From Clitopilus passeckerianus (taxonomy: Eukaryota; Basidiomycota; Agaricomycetes; Agaricales; Entolomataceae): 64,000 bases of DNA. The stretch is from NCBI GenBank assembly GCA_944990035.1, contig CALYLX010000040.1, positions 1 through 64,000 of the forward strand, given 5' to 3'. A program made the translations under genes and the position numbers. Positions within the stretch are counted from its first letter, which is position 1; each line of letters opens with the position of its first letter. Below the pieces are notes generated by a model that was given only the letters and a program-made list of their open reading frames with translations, searched no databases and was not told the origin of the DNA. Positions 1-12,234 of this stretch are shown in pieces.

Positions 1-63
1 ACTTCGTTCAGTTACGTATTGCTAAGGTTAATTGCGTCCTGTTACGAGAACTCATCAGCACCT
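1..63. other. Untrimmed Nanopore adapter plus native barcode (artefact)
   Basis: Positions 1-23 match the Oxford Nanopore ligation adapter as I remember it. Positions 24-31 (AAGGTTAA) and 56-63 (CAGCACCT) are the flanks of native barcodes, and 32-55 is a 24-nt barcode between them, which I recall as number 20 of the standard set. The telomere array follows directly. This is library-derived sequence left on the contig end and should be removed from any annotation of the chromosome. Confidence 0.93.
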
Positions 64-205
64 AAACCCTAAACCCTAAACCCTAAACCCTAAACCCTAA
101 ACCCTAAACCCTAAACCCTAAACCCTAAACCCTAAACCCTAAACCCTAAACCCTAAACCCTAAACCCTAAACCCTAAACCCTAACCCTAAACCCTAAACC
201 CTAAA
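64..205. repeat. Telomere, CCCTAAA heptamer array
   Basis: About 20 tandem CCCTAAA units (TTTAGGG on the G-rich strand), with one CCCTAA hexamer at 179-184. The C-rich strand reads 5' to 3' inward, as expected at a left chromosome end. The array is only about 142 bp in this assembly, and the true length may be greater. The heptamer is the plant-type unit; TTAGGG is the commoner fungal unit. Confidence 0.95.
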
Positions 206-1515
206 CTCCCTCGGAAGCCGGGAACGTTTTGATGATGTGCTTGCCGCTGCAAGAAACACGGGGAGGGCATTCAAAAGTTCTTCGTGGTCAAACTCTTACG
301 TGGAATCTGAGGACGAAATGCAAGACTTCATCCCGTGCGACCAAGAATGTGGATACTGCGGGAGATGTGACTACTAAACGATAGTTTTCGCCATAGCTTT
401 TTTGTACGTACAGAACGTTGGACAATATTGGTGTAATATTACTCTTGAGTAGCGTATATATCCACAATGGTCGGATTGATACATCGTCCTGCCCCAGGAG
501 CGTCCATGCACCGCCAAGTCACGAAGCGAGCCCAATAAACGAGCTGGGATTGACGGCCTTGGGGAATCATCCTCCGTTGTTGGTCCCGTTGCAAGATGAG
601 GGGACAAAGGGAGGCACGGGGTAGTAGGCACCGATCTTGTCCAGGTTGCAGCCGTAGAAGAATTGAGTAGTGTTGTAAAACGGCATAACGGGGAGGTTCC
701 AGCAAAGGAGGGGATAGAGGATGGAGCAGATGGCATGACTATCGTAGCCTCGAGTAGAGGTCAGATGGAAGCCGTTCGAAAGCCGTTCAATTCTGGGAGT
801 CTTAAGCCGATGTACGACCAAGACTGGCAATACACATCTCTCACTTGCCTCGGATATGGGGTACGTAGACGTTGCAAGCCTATTGCTCATCCATGGCTAC
901 GCTAGCCCAATGTACAAACCAGGAATGTGATGATGCAACTCTCATGCTTGCTTCCGTTAATACAAATCTGAAGAACAAGCGTGGTAAAATAGCTCTTACG
1001 ATTGCACTGGAGAAGGACATACGCAGATTGCGCATCTGTTGTGTTTAATGGCAGAGTCATTCAATTACCGAGACCGAAACCGAACGGGTGCCAGTGAGTA
1101 GAAGTTTAATCGTCGCCATATGTCTGATTCATTCTTTTTCTTCTGTAATAGTAACTTCGTCGCAAGATTATCTACCTTGGGCTATCGTTTCTAAACAAAT
1201 TAGATTACATTTATTCTGGGCTTTTGGGATTTTCCATCCAAACACGCATGAACGAGTTGGGATTCAGCCCAGGTTCCATCCTTTGAATCGATGTTACATG
1301 GATAACGCAGGTGTATTTGCATTCACGGAACAGTTCTCGGGATAATTAAAGATGTATGATACGGTAAGGGCAACAATCAAATAAACAGAGAACAGGCATG
1401 TGGAAAGATGTATAACAAGGTCAAGTCCGTCAGCAGTAGTGGTAGTAGTCCATAAGTAGTCCGTGTGCATAACGACGTAAAAGTCCTGTGGTACGACCAC
1501 AGTCCAAACACTCCC
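206..1515. other. Subtelomeric gene-free stretch
   Basis: No gene is supported here. The only piece with a coding feel is on the minus strand at about 567-700, a short open segment rich in Tyr, Phe and Pro that ends in a stop at 567. It has no recognisable domain and may be a relic. No subtelomeric tandem repeats or telomere-linked helicase gene are visible. Confidence 0.5.
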
Positions 1516-3536
1516 TCAACCACTCCGCCTCTTCCCTCCCAAGCTCGCGTCAAGCTGGCCCATCGTGGAAATAGGTCCCGACCTCGACCTCGTAGTCCCA
1601 CCAGCCCCATTCCCGTATCCTCCCAAATGCAACTGACCCAGCTCTCCCGCCAAATCATGCGCGCTATGCCGCCTATCCCTGCCAGGCCCGACACTGAGAA
1701 GATTCGGTGCGGAGGATGACAACGGCATCATAGGTGGGATACCAGGCGAGCCCATGGGATATCCCATTGACGGTGGTATCATCATTACCGGCGGGAATGC
1801 AACCGTGCCGTATGGACTAATGCCAGGCCGGTGGTGGTGACGAGCCTTCGGGACGACGGTAGGTGCTTCCGTCTCTAGCGGGTCCAGGAAGACTTGTAAG
1901 GCGTAGAGCGTCATGAGGGCATCGTTGCCTGCGTTGTGAAGTTTGATGTTTGGCAGGGTAATGGTTGGCGGCGTCGTAACGGCTGGCGTCGGTGCTTCAG
2001 TAGTTGGTGACGATGGCTGGGGCCTTGGCGGGCTGGAGAGTAATGAGAGGAGCATGTGCTCCAGCGAGAGTGTCGTGCCGGGCATACGAGCTTTGCCAGT
2101 CATGGCGTCGACTATTGTTCCCCGAAGCCCTGCAGCGTGTAATGCTCGCTCGTAAGCAGCCGTATCCAGAATGAGGACATTGTGAGGAAGTTCTGCATCA
2201 CCATCAGCATGGAATGCACGGCAACGAGTAGGAACGAGACGTACTAATTTTCATTTCCTCCAGTCGAGCCAAGTCCTTGTTGATGCCGTGTCCAACGAGG
2301 ACGAGAGTATTTGCTGTGGCTTCAGAGTCAGGGCTTGCTAGACTGCTGCAAAAGGTTGGACATCAGTTCGACTCAAGTTCACCAACAGGAAGGAACAAAG
2401 TCTAACCTTATGACTGCCTCGATAATTTGTGGGAGCTGAGTCTTGGATATGACCTGACTTTCGCCGAACTGAAGGCTGCGTCAGCTAGCGTCCTTGAGAG
2501 TCAAGGGAATGGGCCACGAACAGCGAACTGGAGGTTTTGTCAGTAATCCTTCATTGCCAACGTAGAAATGTGGTACTCACATGCCAAGGGTGCGTAGGGA
2601 CGTGCTTGTTGTGGGTTTTGTCGACGTATTCACCAATAATGTAGTGGCCTTTTCTGCATCCCAGAGAACCGTCAGAGAAGTAGCAGAATTAAGGGAGCCG
2701 CATAACTGACCTATAATTGGTATTTGGGCATGGTGGCCATAGTTCTTGACTGAAACGAGAAACCAGTTAGCTTCGCGGAGTCGACAACTGACAATTGCAC
2801 ATACTCGTTCAGATGACCACAGCGAACTGCAGCGTATCCCCATTCCAGGCAGGTCTTCTCGTTCCTTTCACTCCATTCGAAATCGATCGCCAGAAAGGTC
2901 TTGTCACGTTTCTCCCAAAGGTCACGGATGGCCTTGGGTTCTCCGGAGCGAACGCGTTGCTTGAGAGCTGTAAGGACGACAGCTGACAGCGTAGCGTAGA
3001 GCCTCTTGTACGATGCGTAGTCGTGAATTTGCCGAAGGTGCCGGCTGTTCGTTTCGAAAGGTGCAACTTCAAGAATATTCGGGGCTTGTGGAATCGTTTC
3101 CCCGAATCTATCAGCACGTCATAGTTAGTGAGATTATTTTAGAGATTTTTGGAGTAGCAAAACGTACCGTGTCTTGATCATCTTCAAGAAGGCCCCTATT
3201 GAAGTGAGCCGAGTGACAATATGAGGCTTCCCAGTCCATGCGTCGGTTACAGTGATGACGGGCCACGAGAACGACAGGAAAGAGTCGAAAGTCGAGAAGA
3301 GATGGCCCCAGGATCTGTCGTACCTGTCGAAGTGGCAGGGTGAGAACGTTTACCCACCAAGCAAAGTGACACGATACTTACCATGGCACGTTTTGCGCTT
3401 GGAAATAGCCGATATACGCAGAGTAGACCTGTAACTCCATCAGTAAACAGTACAGGGGCGACATTCCAAAGAACCAGCGTACAGAGTGGAGGTCGTATAC
3501 CCAGCCTTTGGGGTCGACGAGTGTGAAGTCGGACAT
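1516..3536 (-). CDS. Gfd2/YDR514C-like DEDDh exonuclease-fold protein
   Basis: The protein has the RNase H-like 3'-5' exonuclease fold of the Gfd2/YDR514C family. In order one sees AIDFEWSE (Exo I, D and E), VGHGINKDL (Exo II, D) and LHNAGNDALMTL (Exo III, H and D), so the catalytic set looks complete. About eight exons joined in phase give a start MSDFTLVDPKGW. The exon reading DQELWPPCPNTNYRKGHYII is short but keeps frame and fits the family. A Pro/Ser/Thr-rich insert separates Exo II from Exo III, and the C-terminal tail is Gly/Ser/Pro-rich and probably disordered. The yeast family member Gfd2 is linked to mRNA export; the substrate here is unknown. This is the gene nearest the telomere. 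The family call is firm, but exon 5-6 borders are less certain. Confidence 0.85.
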
Positions 3537-4172
3537 GGTTGGAGGTCAAGTGTGTCGTGGTCGAGAACGGGGGCGACTAAATTTAGCACTTGGCGGCACG
3601 CGTGAGCCGAACATGGTCACGTCGTTGATGGAAGTCGTGGCCACGCCGCCACGGTCCAGAACGTTCCTGATAACGTTGATGAACATTCTTGACGCGTGAA
3701 ACGCCAGCGTTGAAGGCCATAGTAGTGGTGAGGAAAAGAGACGCGGTTTGTTTTGTCAAGTTGTGTCCATTCCTGTGCAAAACAGTAAACTGCGCACCAG
3801 GATTCGTCATGCTCTGCATCATATCCGGTTGATGTGGGGCGACGGAATTTTTTAAGGTCGCGCCTCCTGCGAGGCGGGGGAGTATGCAAACTCTCGAGAT
3901 TTAGCCAAGAGGTGAATGAATGGATAATTAACGGCTCAGCCTAGTAATGTTCATATTCGATCTCGTCATAATTTGAAACGTACTTGGTTATCGGTGGCTA
4001 AGGTCAGTTTAATGACACACGGTATGTTAAAGGCAATGTTTCCGAACGATGTACGGTGATGTATAATGAATCTGAAAGCTACTGTCAATTAATTGTGTTC
4101 GTACGTATACAATGTGATCGTGGTTCCAAAATCAGACTATCCCAGAGAAAGCACCTCCTTAAACTCGAGTCG
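3537..4172. other. Intergenic, nothing recognised
   Basis: About 640 bp between two minus-strand genes. It would hold the promoter of the exonuclease-like gene and the 3' region of the importin. No repeat or RNA gene is seen. Confidence 0.5.
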
Positions 4173-7100
4173 TTACGCTTCTTCCTCCTCGCTGTCGTAG
4201 GTGGTCACCCCAAGGTCCCTGACGCTGGAGACGGCGACCAAGAGAGGGTGATTGGTATCCAGAGCCACGAGCATCTTACCCATATCCTCTAACGCGAAAT
4301 CCTCTATCTCCTCTAAGAGCGCCATCTCTTCCTTGTCGCCATCAGCAGACAGTCTATTGGCGCGACCTTTCCGTCGATCTGCGATCGTTTGCAGCTGTTG
4401 CTTGGTAGCCTCGATGACGCCCTCTAGGAACTCCGGTGGTAATGTAGAAGGACCTCCCAGAACACGAAGCGAGTCCGTGAAGCATTTGTAGAGCGACGCC
4501 AAGAACGACGAGTCGTGCTCCGTGCTGATGCAGTTGATTAGCTGGGTAAAGACAGCGGAAACCATCTGATTTGTCAGTGTGTTGCTGTTTTTACCAGAGG
4601 CGAGAAGCATAGGGATCAGCCTAAAGACAGCCGTCAGTGGGGTATGAATCGGAAAGATACAGAATCCCGTACATCGCACACGCTTCCCGGACTCCATCAT
4701 GGAAGTAGAACCGAAGGGATGGGAGAGCGACTTCAAGAGTTTGCGAGAGATAAGGAGCGAATTGAGCACCCAGTGTTGAGCAGTAGATAACGAGGGTTTC
4801 GAAGGCCTGGCACTTCTCCTCGATCGCTGAGGTACGAATGCCCAACGTTTGGCCGTCCATCATCACCGTCTCCCAACCTTCGCGTTCTTCTATCTTCTCC
4901 TCCTCTTCGTCTAAATCCGGGTGAATTACTGAGGATTCAGTAAGGGTGAAAGAAGCCTACCGTACACAGAGACATCAGCCTTTGCACTCGCAGTCGTAAG
5001 AAGTGACGGCATGACCACAGGTAGATATGGTTCGAACTCCGGGCCCATGGCTTGACATACCTTCGCCCATGTTGCGATGAGATAATGCCCAAGTTGCGTA
5101 TCACTTGGATCGGCGGGTGTCTCTGTCAAAGAGGGTAAGACAGAGCAGCAGCGCTATGCTCATGGTACGTACTTTGGATACGGATGAGTGATTCAACGAG
5201 CGCCGTTGAATCCGGGCGGAAGATTTCTCGCCCAACAGCAATCGCTATGGGCGGGTTTTAGTCGAGGAGTCAAGATGATATGATAGGAAACGGTCGTACC
5301 TATCAAACCAGCGCACTCCATAGCCTTTAGTCGTAGTTTCCGATAATCTGGGGCATCCGCATTACGCAGAACGTTGAGGAGCAGGGGCATAATCGAGGAG
5401 TAATACTAAATGAGGTTGTTCAGCGTCATCAAAAAAGCCCCATTGTCAATAGTCGTTTACCTTGACGAATGTAGCCTCACTAGCATCGGCTACCATAGCT
5501 AGCGTCGTTATGGCCTGCTCTTGCACATACCGCTTCACCGAATTCGGATCCGCCGTGGGGTTGAGCAATTTCAGCAGACGTTCGACTATGGGATCCAGGT
5601 AGGGAATCAGAGTATCCCTCGCAACACCCTCGCAGAAGTTAATGAGGGCGGCAGCGGCATGTGCATGTACCCTGGCGAAAATGAGACCGAGTGTAGTAAT
5701 GACGACACGAGACTTACCGAGCATCGGGGTCCTCTAACGTGGGTATCAGTACAGCGAATAGCTGCTGGTGGAAGTTCTCCTGGATAACCTCCTGAAACGA
5801 GTCGTGGTCGGTACGTGGAACGTATTGGGGAATATAGGATCATACCTCGAGATCGGTGCAGAGTTGACCTCTGAGCTGGGGAATCAGGTTACGAAGATTG
5901 ACGGTTTGTGGATATCGACGTACACACACTGACAAGCAGCGTACCGCACCCGGGGATGAGTATCTTGGAACATCGGAACGACCATCCTAAATTCAAGATT
6001 TTAGTGAGCATAGGCCAAACCAATGAGGAAGAGAACTTACTCAACGATCTTTCCCAGTTCGTTTTGCATAACCTTGCCGGTACCTTCGCCGATGGCAGCA
6101 ATTGCCATCAGACCGGCATGCCTTGCTCGCCAGTCGTAGCTCGCCAGCATAGACGGGATATACTAGAACAGAAAACGCCGTAAGTATCGAGAGGATTGTG
6201 GAGCAATAAGGTAATACCTGGAACGCGGGAGGAAGAACGGAACGGCCTCCCATGGCACAAGCCAAACGATCGAGCGATTGCTCATATAGAGCAGGCGGAG
6301 ATTCGGTATCCGAAGAGCTGGAGGAATTCGAGGGCTGAAAACGGATTTCAGAAACCAGCACAATATTGAGCTTAAAAACGTACGTCTTCAGCCAACCACG
6401 CCTCAAGTCCCTCGCCTTCGCCTTCACTCTCCTCAAATTCGCCCATAGCCTCCAAGCATGCTCTAACGATCATCTCCACCCATCCTTGTTGCTTCCTAAC
6501 CATCGCCGGTTTCGCCTCAGAGAGACTAATCATGAACTCCAACGCGCTCAACCGCAAGGTCTGCTTGAGGTCGTCTTCTTCCGATACGGACAGCTCGTTA
6601 TCGTCCGGGTCCTCGGCGGTCTCGCTGGAAGGTGGAGGGAATACGAATGCGCCCTCACCTCCTGAGCCACTGCTACTTCGACTCAGAGGGAATGGACGTT
6701 TCATGGTCGGCGTTGGTCCACTATCGACTGCGGGGAGTATCAATGCTGGCATGAACCGCATGAGGCCGGTGAGATGGGGAGAGAATATCGTTGGGTGGGA
6801 GGAGCAAAGCGGCGTAAGGACAGAGAAGAATAGAGAGAGGTTGTGATAATTTGACATGGTTTCCGGAGTACCATCGTGAAGGGTGTCGGCGAGACGGGGT
6901 AAGGTGGCGAGCATGGGGTACATGAGGTTGATGGATTGAGCGACCTGGGCGGGGTCGGCACCCTGTAGGTACGCGACTGAGGCTTGCAGAGCCGCATGTC
7001 GAACCTATAGAATTCGTCAGTTGAAATATTACGACTGAATGAAGGTATCACATACGTCAACATCGTCATCCTGCAGACCGTTCTGGAAGACGCCAAGAAC

Positions 7101-7960
7101 GGATTCGGGCTGCAAATCCATGACGAGATTGGGGCATCCCGCGAATAGCTTGAAGGCGTTGTTGCGCAGATGCGACTGGAAGGTTCCTCGCTCTCCTTGG
7201 GCTTGAGTCATGGTAAAGGCTTGCGACTGAAGCGTATGCCAAGGGCGCCCTCGCATCATGCTCTGGTTGGCGAATTCGCAGACCGTATCGACGGTATTTC
7301 GTCGAACCTTTGAAGACTGTTCATTGGCGAGAGAATGGAGCAGCAGGCGCTCGAGCGTGGCAATGGTATTGGTGGAGAGATGATCGTAGAGCGTCAGGCG
7401 TAAGGTTGGGTGGTGATGGGTTCGTGGGGGTGCCTGGGATGGAGCTGGTCGAAATAGTAGTCGCCGGAGGAGAACTAGGGAGAAAGATCGCATCTATAAG
7501 TGGTATATCAGCATGTCACTTCATAGATCGCGGATAGTGGATTTCAGGGGAAATAAACGGGTCCACTCGGGGCGTGGCTCGGGGATCGACCGAAATCAAA
7601 TACGTCGGTGATATCGTATGTGTATTTAGGTGGAATGAGGACGAGTTGTTGTGGTTACACTTCACGAAAGCCAAAGATGGAATGAGAACCGAGAACAACC
7701 ACGTACCACTTCCGTATCGGCCGCTATCGCGAACTGAGCCAAGGCCAGCAAGTAGAGCTCTGGGGTATGTGACAGCCGATCATTGACAGCTTTTTCTGCA
7801 CTACAACGTAGAAACAAGAGTCCGTTAGCCGCTTCGAAGCTCTGATCTACCCCGACATCGGGCTACATACCTTGCACGTATATCGTTGTCACCTAGGACC
7901 AAATTCGACAGGATTTGAGTCAATTCTGCAGTTATTTCTGCAGGAACCACTGCCTCCATA
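4173..7960 (-). CDS. KAP121: Importin beta-3 (Kap121/IPO5-type karyopherin)
   Basis: Nuclear import receptor built of HEAT repeats; it carries cargo through nuclear pores under control of Ran-GTP. The N-terminus (MEAVVPAEITAELTQILSNL) and the following AEKAVNDRLSHTPE segment match the importin-beta N domain. Further markers are RNTVDTVCEFANQ, PTMLASYDWRARHAGLMAIA-like text (here IPSMLASYDWRARHAGL), EQAITTLAMVADASEATFVK, RKLRLKAMECAGLIG and WETVMMDGQTLGIRTSAIEE. The last is typical of IPO5/Kap121 rather than Kap123/IPO4. More than ten short-intron exons are needed, and all joins inspected keep frame. The tail ends in an acidic DSEEEEA. An extra Ser/Asp/Glu-rich loop (SSSSSDTESPP region) lies mid-protein. 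It is a conserved, probably essential gene less than 8 kb from the telomere. Confidence 0.92.
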
Positions 7961-10654
7961 GTCCAATATGCCGATGTTGAAGTTTTGAGCAAGAAAGTGG
8001 GCTAGGGCACCGTCGTCGTCCTCGAGAAAAATCTAATGGACACCACAACATTCCACGCGCATCGTCAATCACTCGTCTTCATCACGTGCTTATCGACATC
8101 AATCCATCACGAATCACGATCTACTTTTGGCATCATCTCAACAATTCAGCATTTCCTTCCATCTCTTGCCTGTATTTCTAGGTATCGGCGGATATAGATA
8201 GAAATACTCTAATACAGTGCTTATCATTCAAGACGATCGCGTCGTTCTGAAACGCATGGCTCCTCACACGGCGTGGTCTCATGACAATCATGCGTCATTC
8301 CACGTTCAATCAGCCCTTGCTCTCCTGTGAAGGGACGTTCTGAAATAGCGACACGAACAATGAATATTAAGGTCGGCGACCACAATGCTCTCCATCTTCA
8401 TTAACGTCCATGAGTCAGTGCTTTTCTCACAAATGCTCCACCCAACGCGTTCGCTCTACAAGATATTCGTCTTCCTCGAGATCTTCAACTTCTGCGACGT
8501 TCTATTGCGGGCTAGACCGCGTCGCTGAGTAAGGAGGCGCTTTCTGGCGATATAAGGGCACTATGACCGGGAGATAGGTCCGTTCCTGATTCAGGTTAAT
8601 GCGATAAGGTTTTCAATAGCTCGAGTTCCGGCTCAAGCTTCATCTGAAGGGCCGTCGCGGGTAGCTGACCAAAGGGTCTTCCAAGGGACTCGGTCTTTCA
8701 CCTCCTGGTAAGAGGCTCGTAGAATGGGGTGCTTCGAGGAGCTCAGCCAAATGGTTTCCCAAAGTGATTTGTATCTTATGACTCGTATCGTACCGTGATA
8801 CGCCACTGGCAAATCCAGCCTGGACTATGGTGAGATGACGTGAACTTACGGTATCCTCGGCACCTAAGGCCACTAGCTTACTTTCCAGTCGCCGATCAGC
8901 TTCTTTTCGATGTATTCAATAGCTGGCACAGAGATGATGCAAGAAGTAGAACTCATTTCGCCATGTAAGGAGACGCCCAGACCAAGAGCACACACGATCC
9001 CACAACGAATCCAACTTTGCACACAAATTCTTCAACTTGGGTGGGCGACGGCGCCTCCTCCTAAGTTCATCAGACGGACGCAGAACAGGTACTGGATATA
9101 TATGGTGGTGGTGTATCCCTAGTTAAACGCCATATGTCAAACCCTCTTTCTACTTGGACGCCACAAGCACCTTTCCATCAAATGAGTTCGGGATAGGGTA
9201 CGATGTTCGCCGGCTCGACTCGATATGCTGAACCACGACAGAGCACTTCGTCGTGGGCATGACGATAGAGGGTCCCTCTAAATGAAGTTCGGTTCACTGG
9301 TCACCAGTAAATGAAGAAATGAAGAAATTCAAATAACATATGCTGCAGGTCCCGAGAGCGGAGCGCCTGTCAAGAGTTAAGACAGCTCGCGTGATTTTCT
9401 AGCTTCAGCGAGCAATAGTTCCCTGGACGACTGGGTCGTGGAGTTGAAGGTGATTTCGAAGAGTACTCTTTAAGTATAGTTAGAAAGTAACTGGAGCCGT
9501 TACATCCAGAGATTCACCGAGCTGACCGAGCACAGTCGAAGTGGACATCAATGGTCGGGTTAGGCACCAGGGCCGACGTCAGTTCGCGTCGGATTCCAGT
9601 GGCAGCAATGTTGTTGAGTCGACGGTGATCACCATCAGCAATGTGGGAGAAAAGTTGTCCCAGACCCAGTCGGTACCATGTCGGGAGCGTCGAGCATGTG
9701 GGCCACGTTTTGAGGGTACGCGCAGCCTGGTGTGTGCAGAGAGGTTAGATGAAAAAACGCCTCGTGTAAATACCGACAGGGAACAGAGATGTCGATCAAA
9801 GCGCCAACCCTGAAGCAATGCACTGAATAAATAGCCGGGCTTCGTGTTGCCGGTGGACGTTATATTTGACCTGTTGGAGCAAGGGTTGAATTCACGGAGA
9901 AATTCAAGTCATTGACTGTCAAGCCTGCATTGTGCACTGACGGGAGCTCGGTGAAAGAGTCGACGTTGGAGTGGAATGAAAAGATAGATTCGTCGAACCC
10001 TGAGAGGGTGCATACCATTAAATAACCGAGGTTGAAAGGCTGGTGATGGGCCGTATTGCATCTCGGTCCGCACTTTGTTCTTGAGTGACAAGGAAGTGTG
10101 TCTTATAGCATTCGGCGCTGGTGCCGTGCTCATATGTGTGCAAAGTTGTTCAAAACCGGTGTAGTGGATGACTAGGACGGAGGCTCATCGCCGAGTGTGG
10201 TGGAACTGCATTTCTGTCAAGAGAGGATGGCGCACACTGGCTGTCCTTCCAGTTTCTGCATTGTCATAAGTTCGACGAATAGCTTGGGCTATATCAGGAC
10301 CATCTCCGGTGAAATAGGTGGTGCAACGACAGGATCGAGGAAATACAAGGGCAGAAAACATAAGGTGAACCGGGTCACTTCATCAGTTCGGCTACTAAAA
10401 GTGGCTTGACATGATTGACAGGAGGGCTGGGTCAGCTCGGATCCAAGGTGAACCAAAGTGACAAGCATGTGATCTTTACCCAAGATGGAATAATTACATG
10501 ATCAAAAGTCTGTACGTTCTGGTCGACGTCCCAACGTCCCACCCAACGTCCCTCTGTCCTCCACGCCACTCACGCCGCCGGCGTTGCCCTCCTCCTCCAC
10601 GTCTCTATTCTCGTTGTCGTTGGCGTTCTCGACGAGCTCGACTTTGTTTTCGCT
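7961..10654. other. 2.7 kb divergent intergenic region
   Basis: Lies between the minus-strand importin and the plus-strand G-alpha, so it serves as promoter space for both. All open frames are short, without homology that I recognise. The stretch at about 9,540-9,820 is open on both strands for 80-90 codons but has no domain. It could hide a decayed gene. Confidence 0.45.
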
Positions 10655-12234
10655 ATGGGTGGCTGTGTTTCGACTGCTGATCGGGATGGGAAGGCTCGGT
10701 CAGACGCAATAGACAAGCAGATCGACGAGGATAGCAAACGGTTCAAGAAGGAATGTAAAATATTGTTGCTAGGTGAGCATTTCGTTCTCATGAGACGTTG
10801 GGTGCGGTTGGAGGCCTCGTAGACAAGGGACTACCTTTCGTCTTTGTTCATTCGGTGGAAGAGGCGCCCACAACCAGAGGTCCGAACAACAGCTTTGTGC
10901 GCTGGACTTTAGTTCCTATGACCTGGGGCCTTGCACTGTCCACCTTCTGTTGTCGTTATTCTTGGCAAAGATGCTAACTGGGTCCCTTTCATAGGTTCTG
11001 GCGAGTCCGGAAAAAGCACAATTGTCAAGCAAATGAAGATTATACACCAGAACGGGTTCACGCAAGCAGAGCTTTCAGAATACCGGCCCATCGTTTACAA
11101 GAACGTTCTGGACTCTGCGCAAGCAGTCGTTACGTACATGAAGAAACTGGGAGTCGAATGCCTCGAATACAAAAACCGGGTCCTGGCCGACAAGATTGTG
11201 GACTACCGACTCGACGCAAGCCTCGGACAGCCAGTCTCGGTTGCAGGCTCCAACACTTATTTCTCTCCCGAAATTGCGGAGGCCATCCACCAACTATGGA
11301 AAGACCCAATAATACCCAAAATTATGGACGAGCACTCCAGCGAGTTCTACCTGATGGACAGCGCTTCCTAGTACGTTCCTCCCTCGTCTAAAATGAGCTG
11401 TCACTAATTCTGCTTCCTGTAGCTTCTTTGGCGAAGTTCTACGCATCGGCACACCAGGGTATATTCCGAATGTGGAAGACGTTCTTCGAGCGCGCCAGAA
11501 GAGCTTGGGTATCACAGAAACGCGGTTCACGATGGGCCAGCTTTCGTAAGTATTGTACACCCCTCGCCTTGGCATAGCCTGACCTTCTTTCCGTCAGAAT
11601 ACATATGTTTGACGTCGGCGGCCAACGCTCAGAACGAAAGAAGTGGATTCACTGCTTTGAGAGCGTCACATCGATCATCTTCTGCACCGCCCTGAGCGAG
11701 TACGATCAGGTGCTTCTGGAAGAGAAGTCACAGGTATGTCTTCTTGCGCACCCTAATTTTAATGGTTCCTGACCTGCGTGTAGAACCGAATGGCGGAATC
11801 GTTAATCCTCTTCGAATCAGTGATCAACTCACGGTGGTTCCTCCGGACGTCAATAATATTGTTCTTGAATAAGATCGACGTCTTCAAGAGCAAGCTACCA
11901 AAAGTATGTTTTTTCCCATCGTCGTTCCCAGCACGTTGCTAATGCCCTTCCTAGGTTCCGTTAGAGCGGTTCTTCCCAGAGTACACTGGAGGCGCAGATA
12001 TTAACAAGGCAGCCAAATACATTCTCTGGCGGTTCATGCAAGCAAACCGAGCGAGGCTAAGCGTGTATCCTCAGTAAGCCAAACCCAAGTTCTTCGCCGC
12101 GGTGACGTCTTGACTGATTGTCGTTCCCTCCCAGCCTGACGCAAGCAACCGACACTACCAATATTCGACTGGTGTTCGCTGCCGTCAAGGAGACAATACT
12201 ACAGAACGCCCTCAAGGACTCGGGCATCCTGTGA
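10655..12234 (+). CDS. Heterotrimeric G-protein alpha subunit
   Basis: Membrane-bound GTPase that couples seven-helix receptors to cAMP or MAPK signalling. Seven exons give a protein of normal length. MGGCVS supplies Gly2 for myristoylation and Cys4 for palmitoylation. G1 is GSGESGKS, split by a 222-nt first intron. Switch I reads [10 protein letters not shown]3 is [12 protein letters not shown] with the catalytic Gln, G4 is LNKID and G5 is TQATDT. The C-terminus is KDSGIL: Ser replaces the Cys four residues from the end that pertussis toxin modifies in Gi-type proteins. Switch I has Ser-Leu where most family members have Thr-Thr, so the Mg-binding Thr is Ser. Fungi carry several G-alpha groups; this one is not the PTX-sensitive type, but I cannot assign it further. 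Confidence 0.95.

Noticed and set aside
9541..9823. Frames of 80-90 codons open on both strands
   Set aside because: No recognisable family and no linked exons; listed only as part of the gene-free region.
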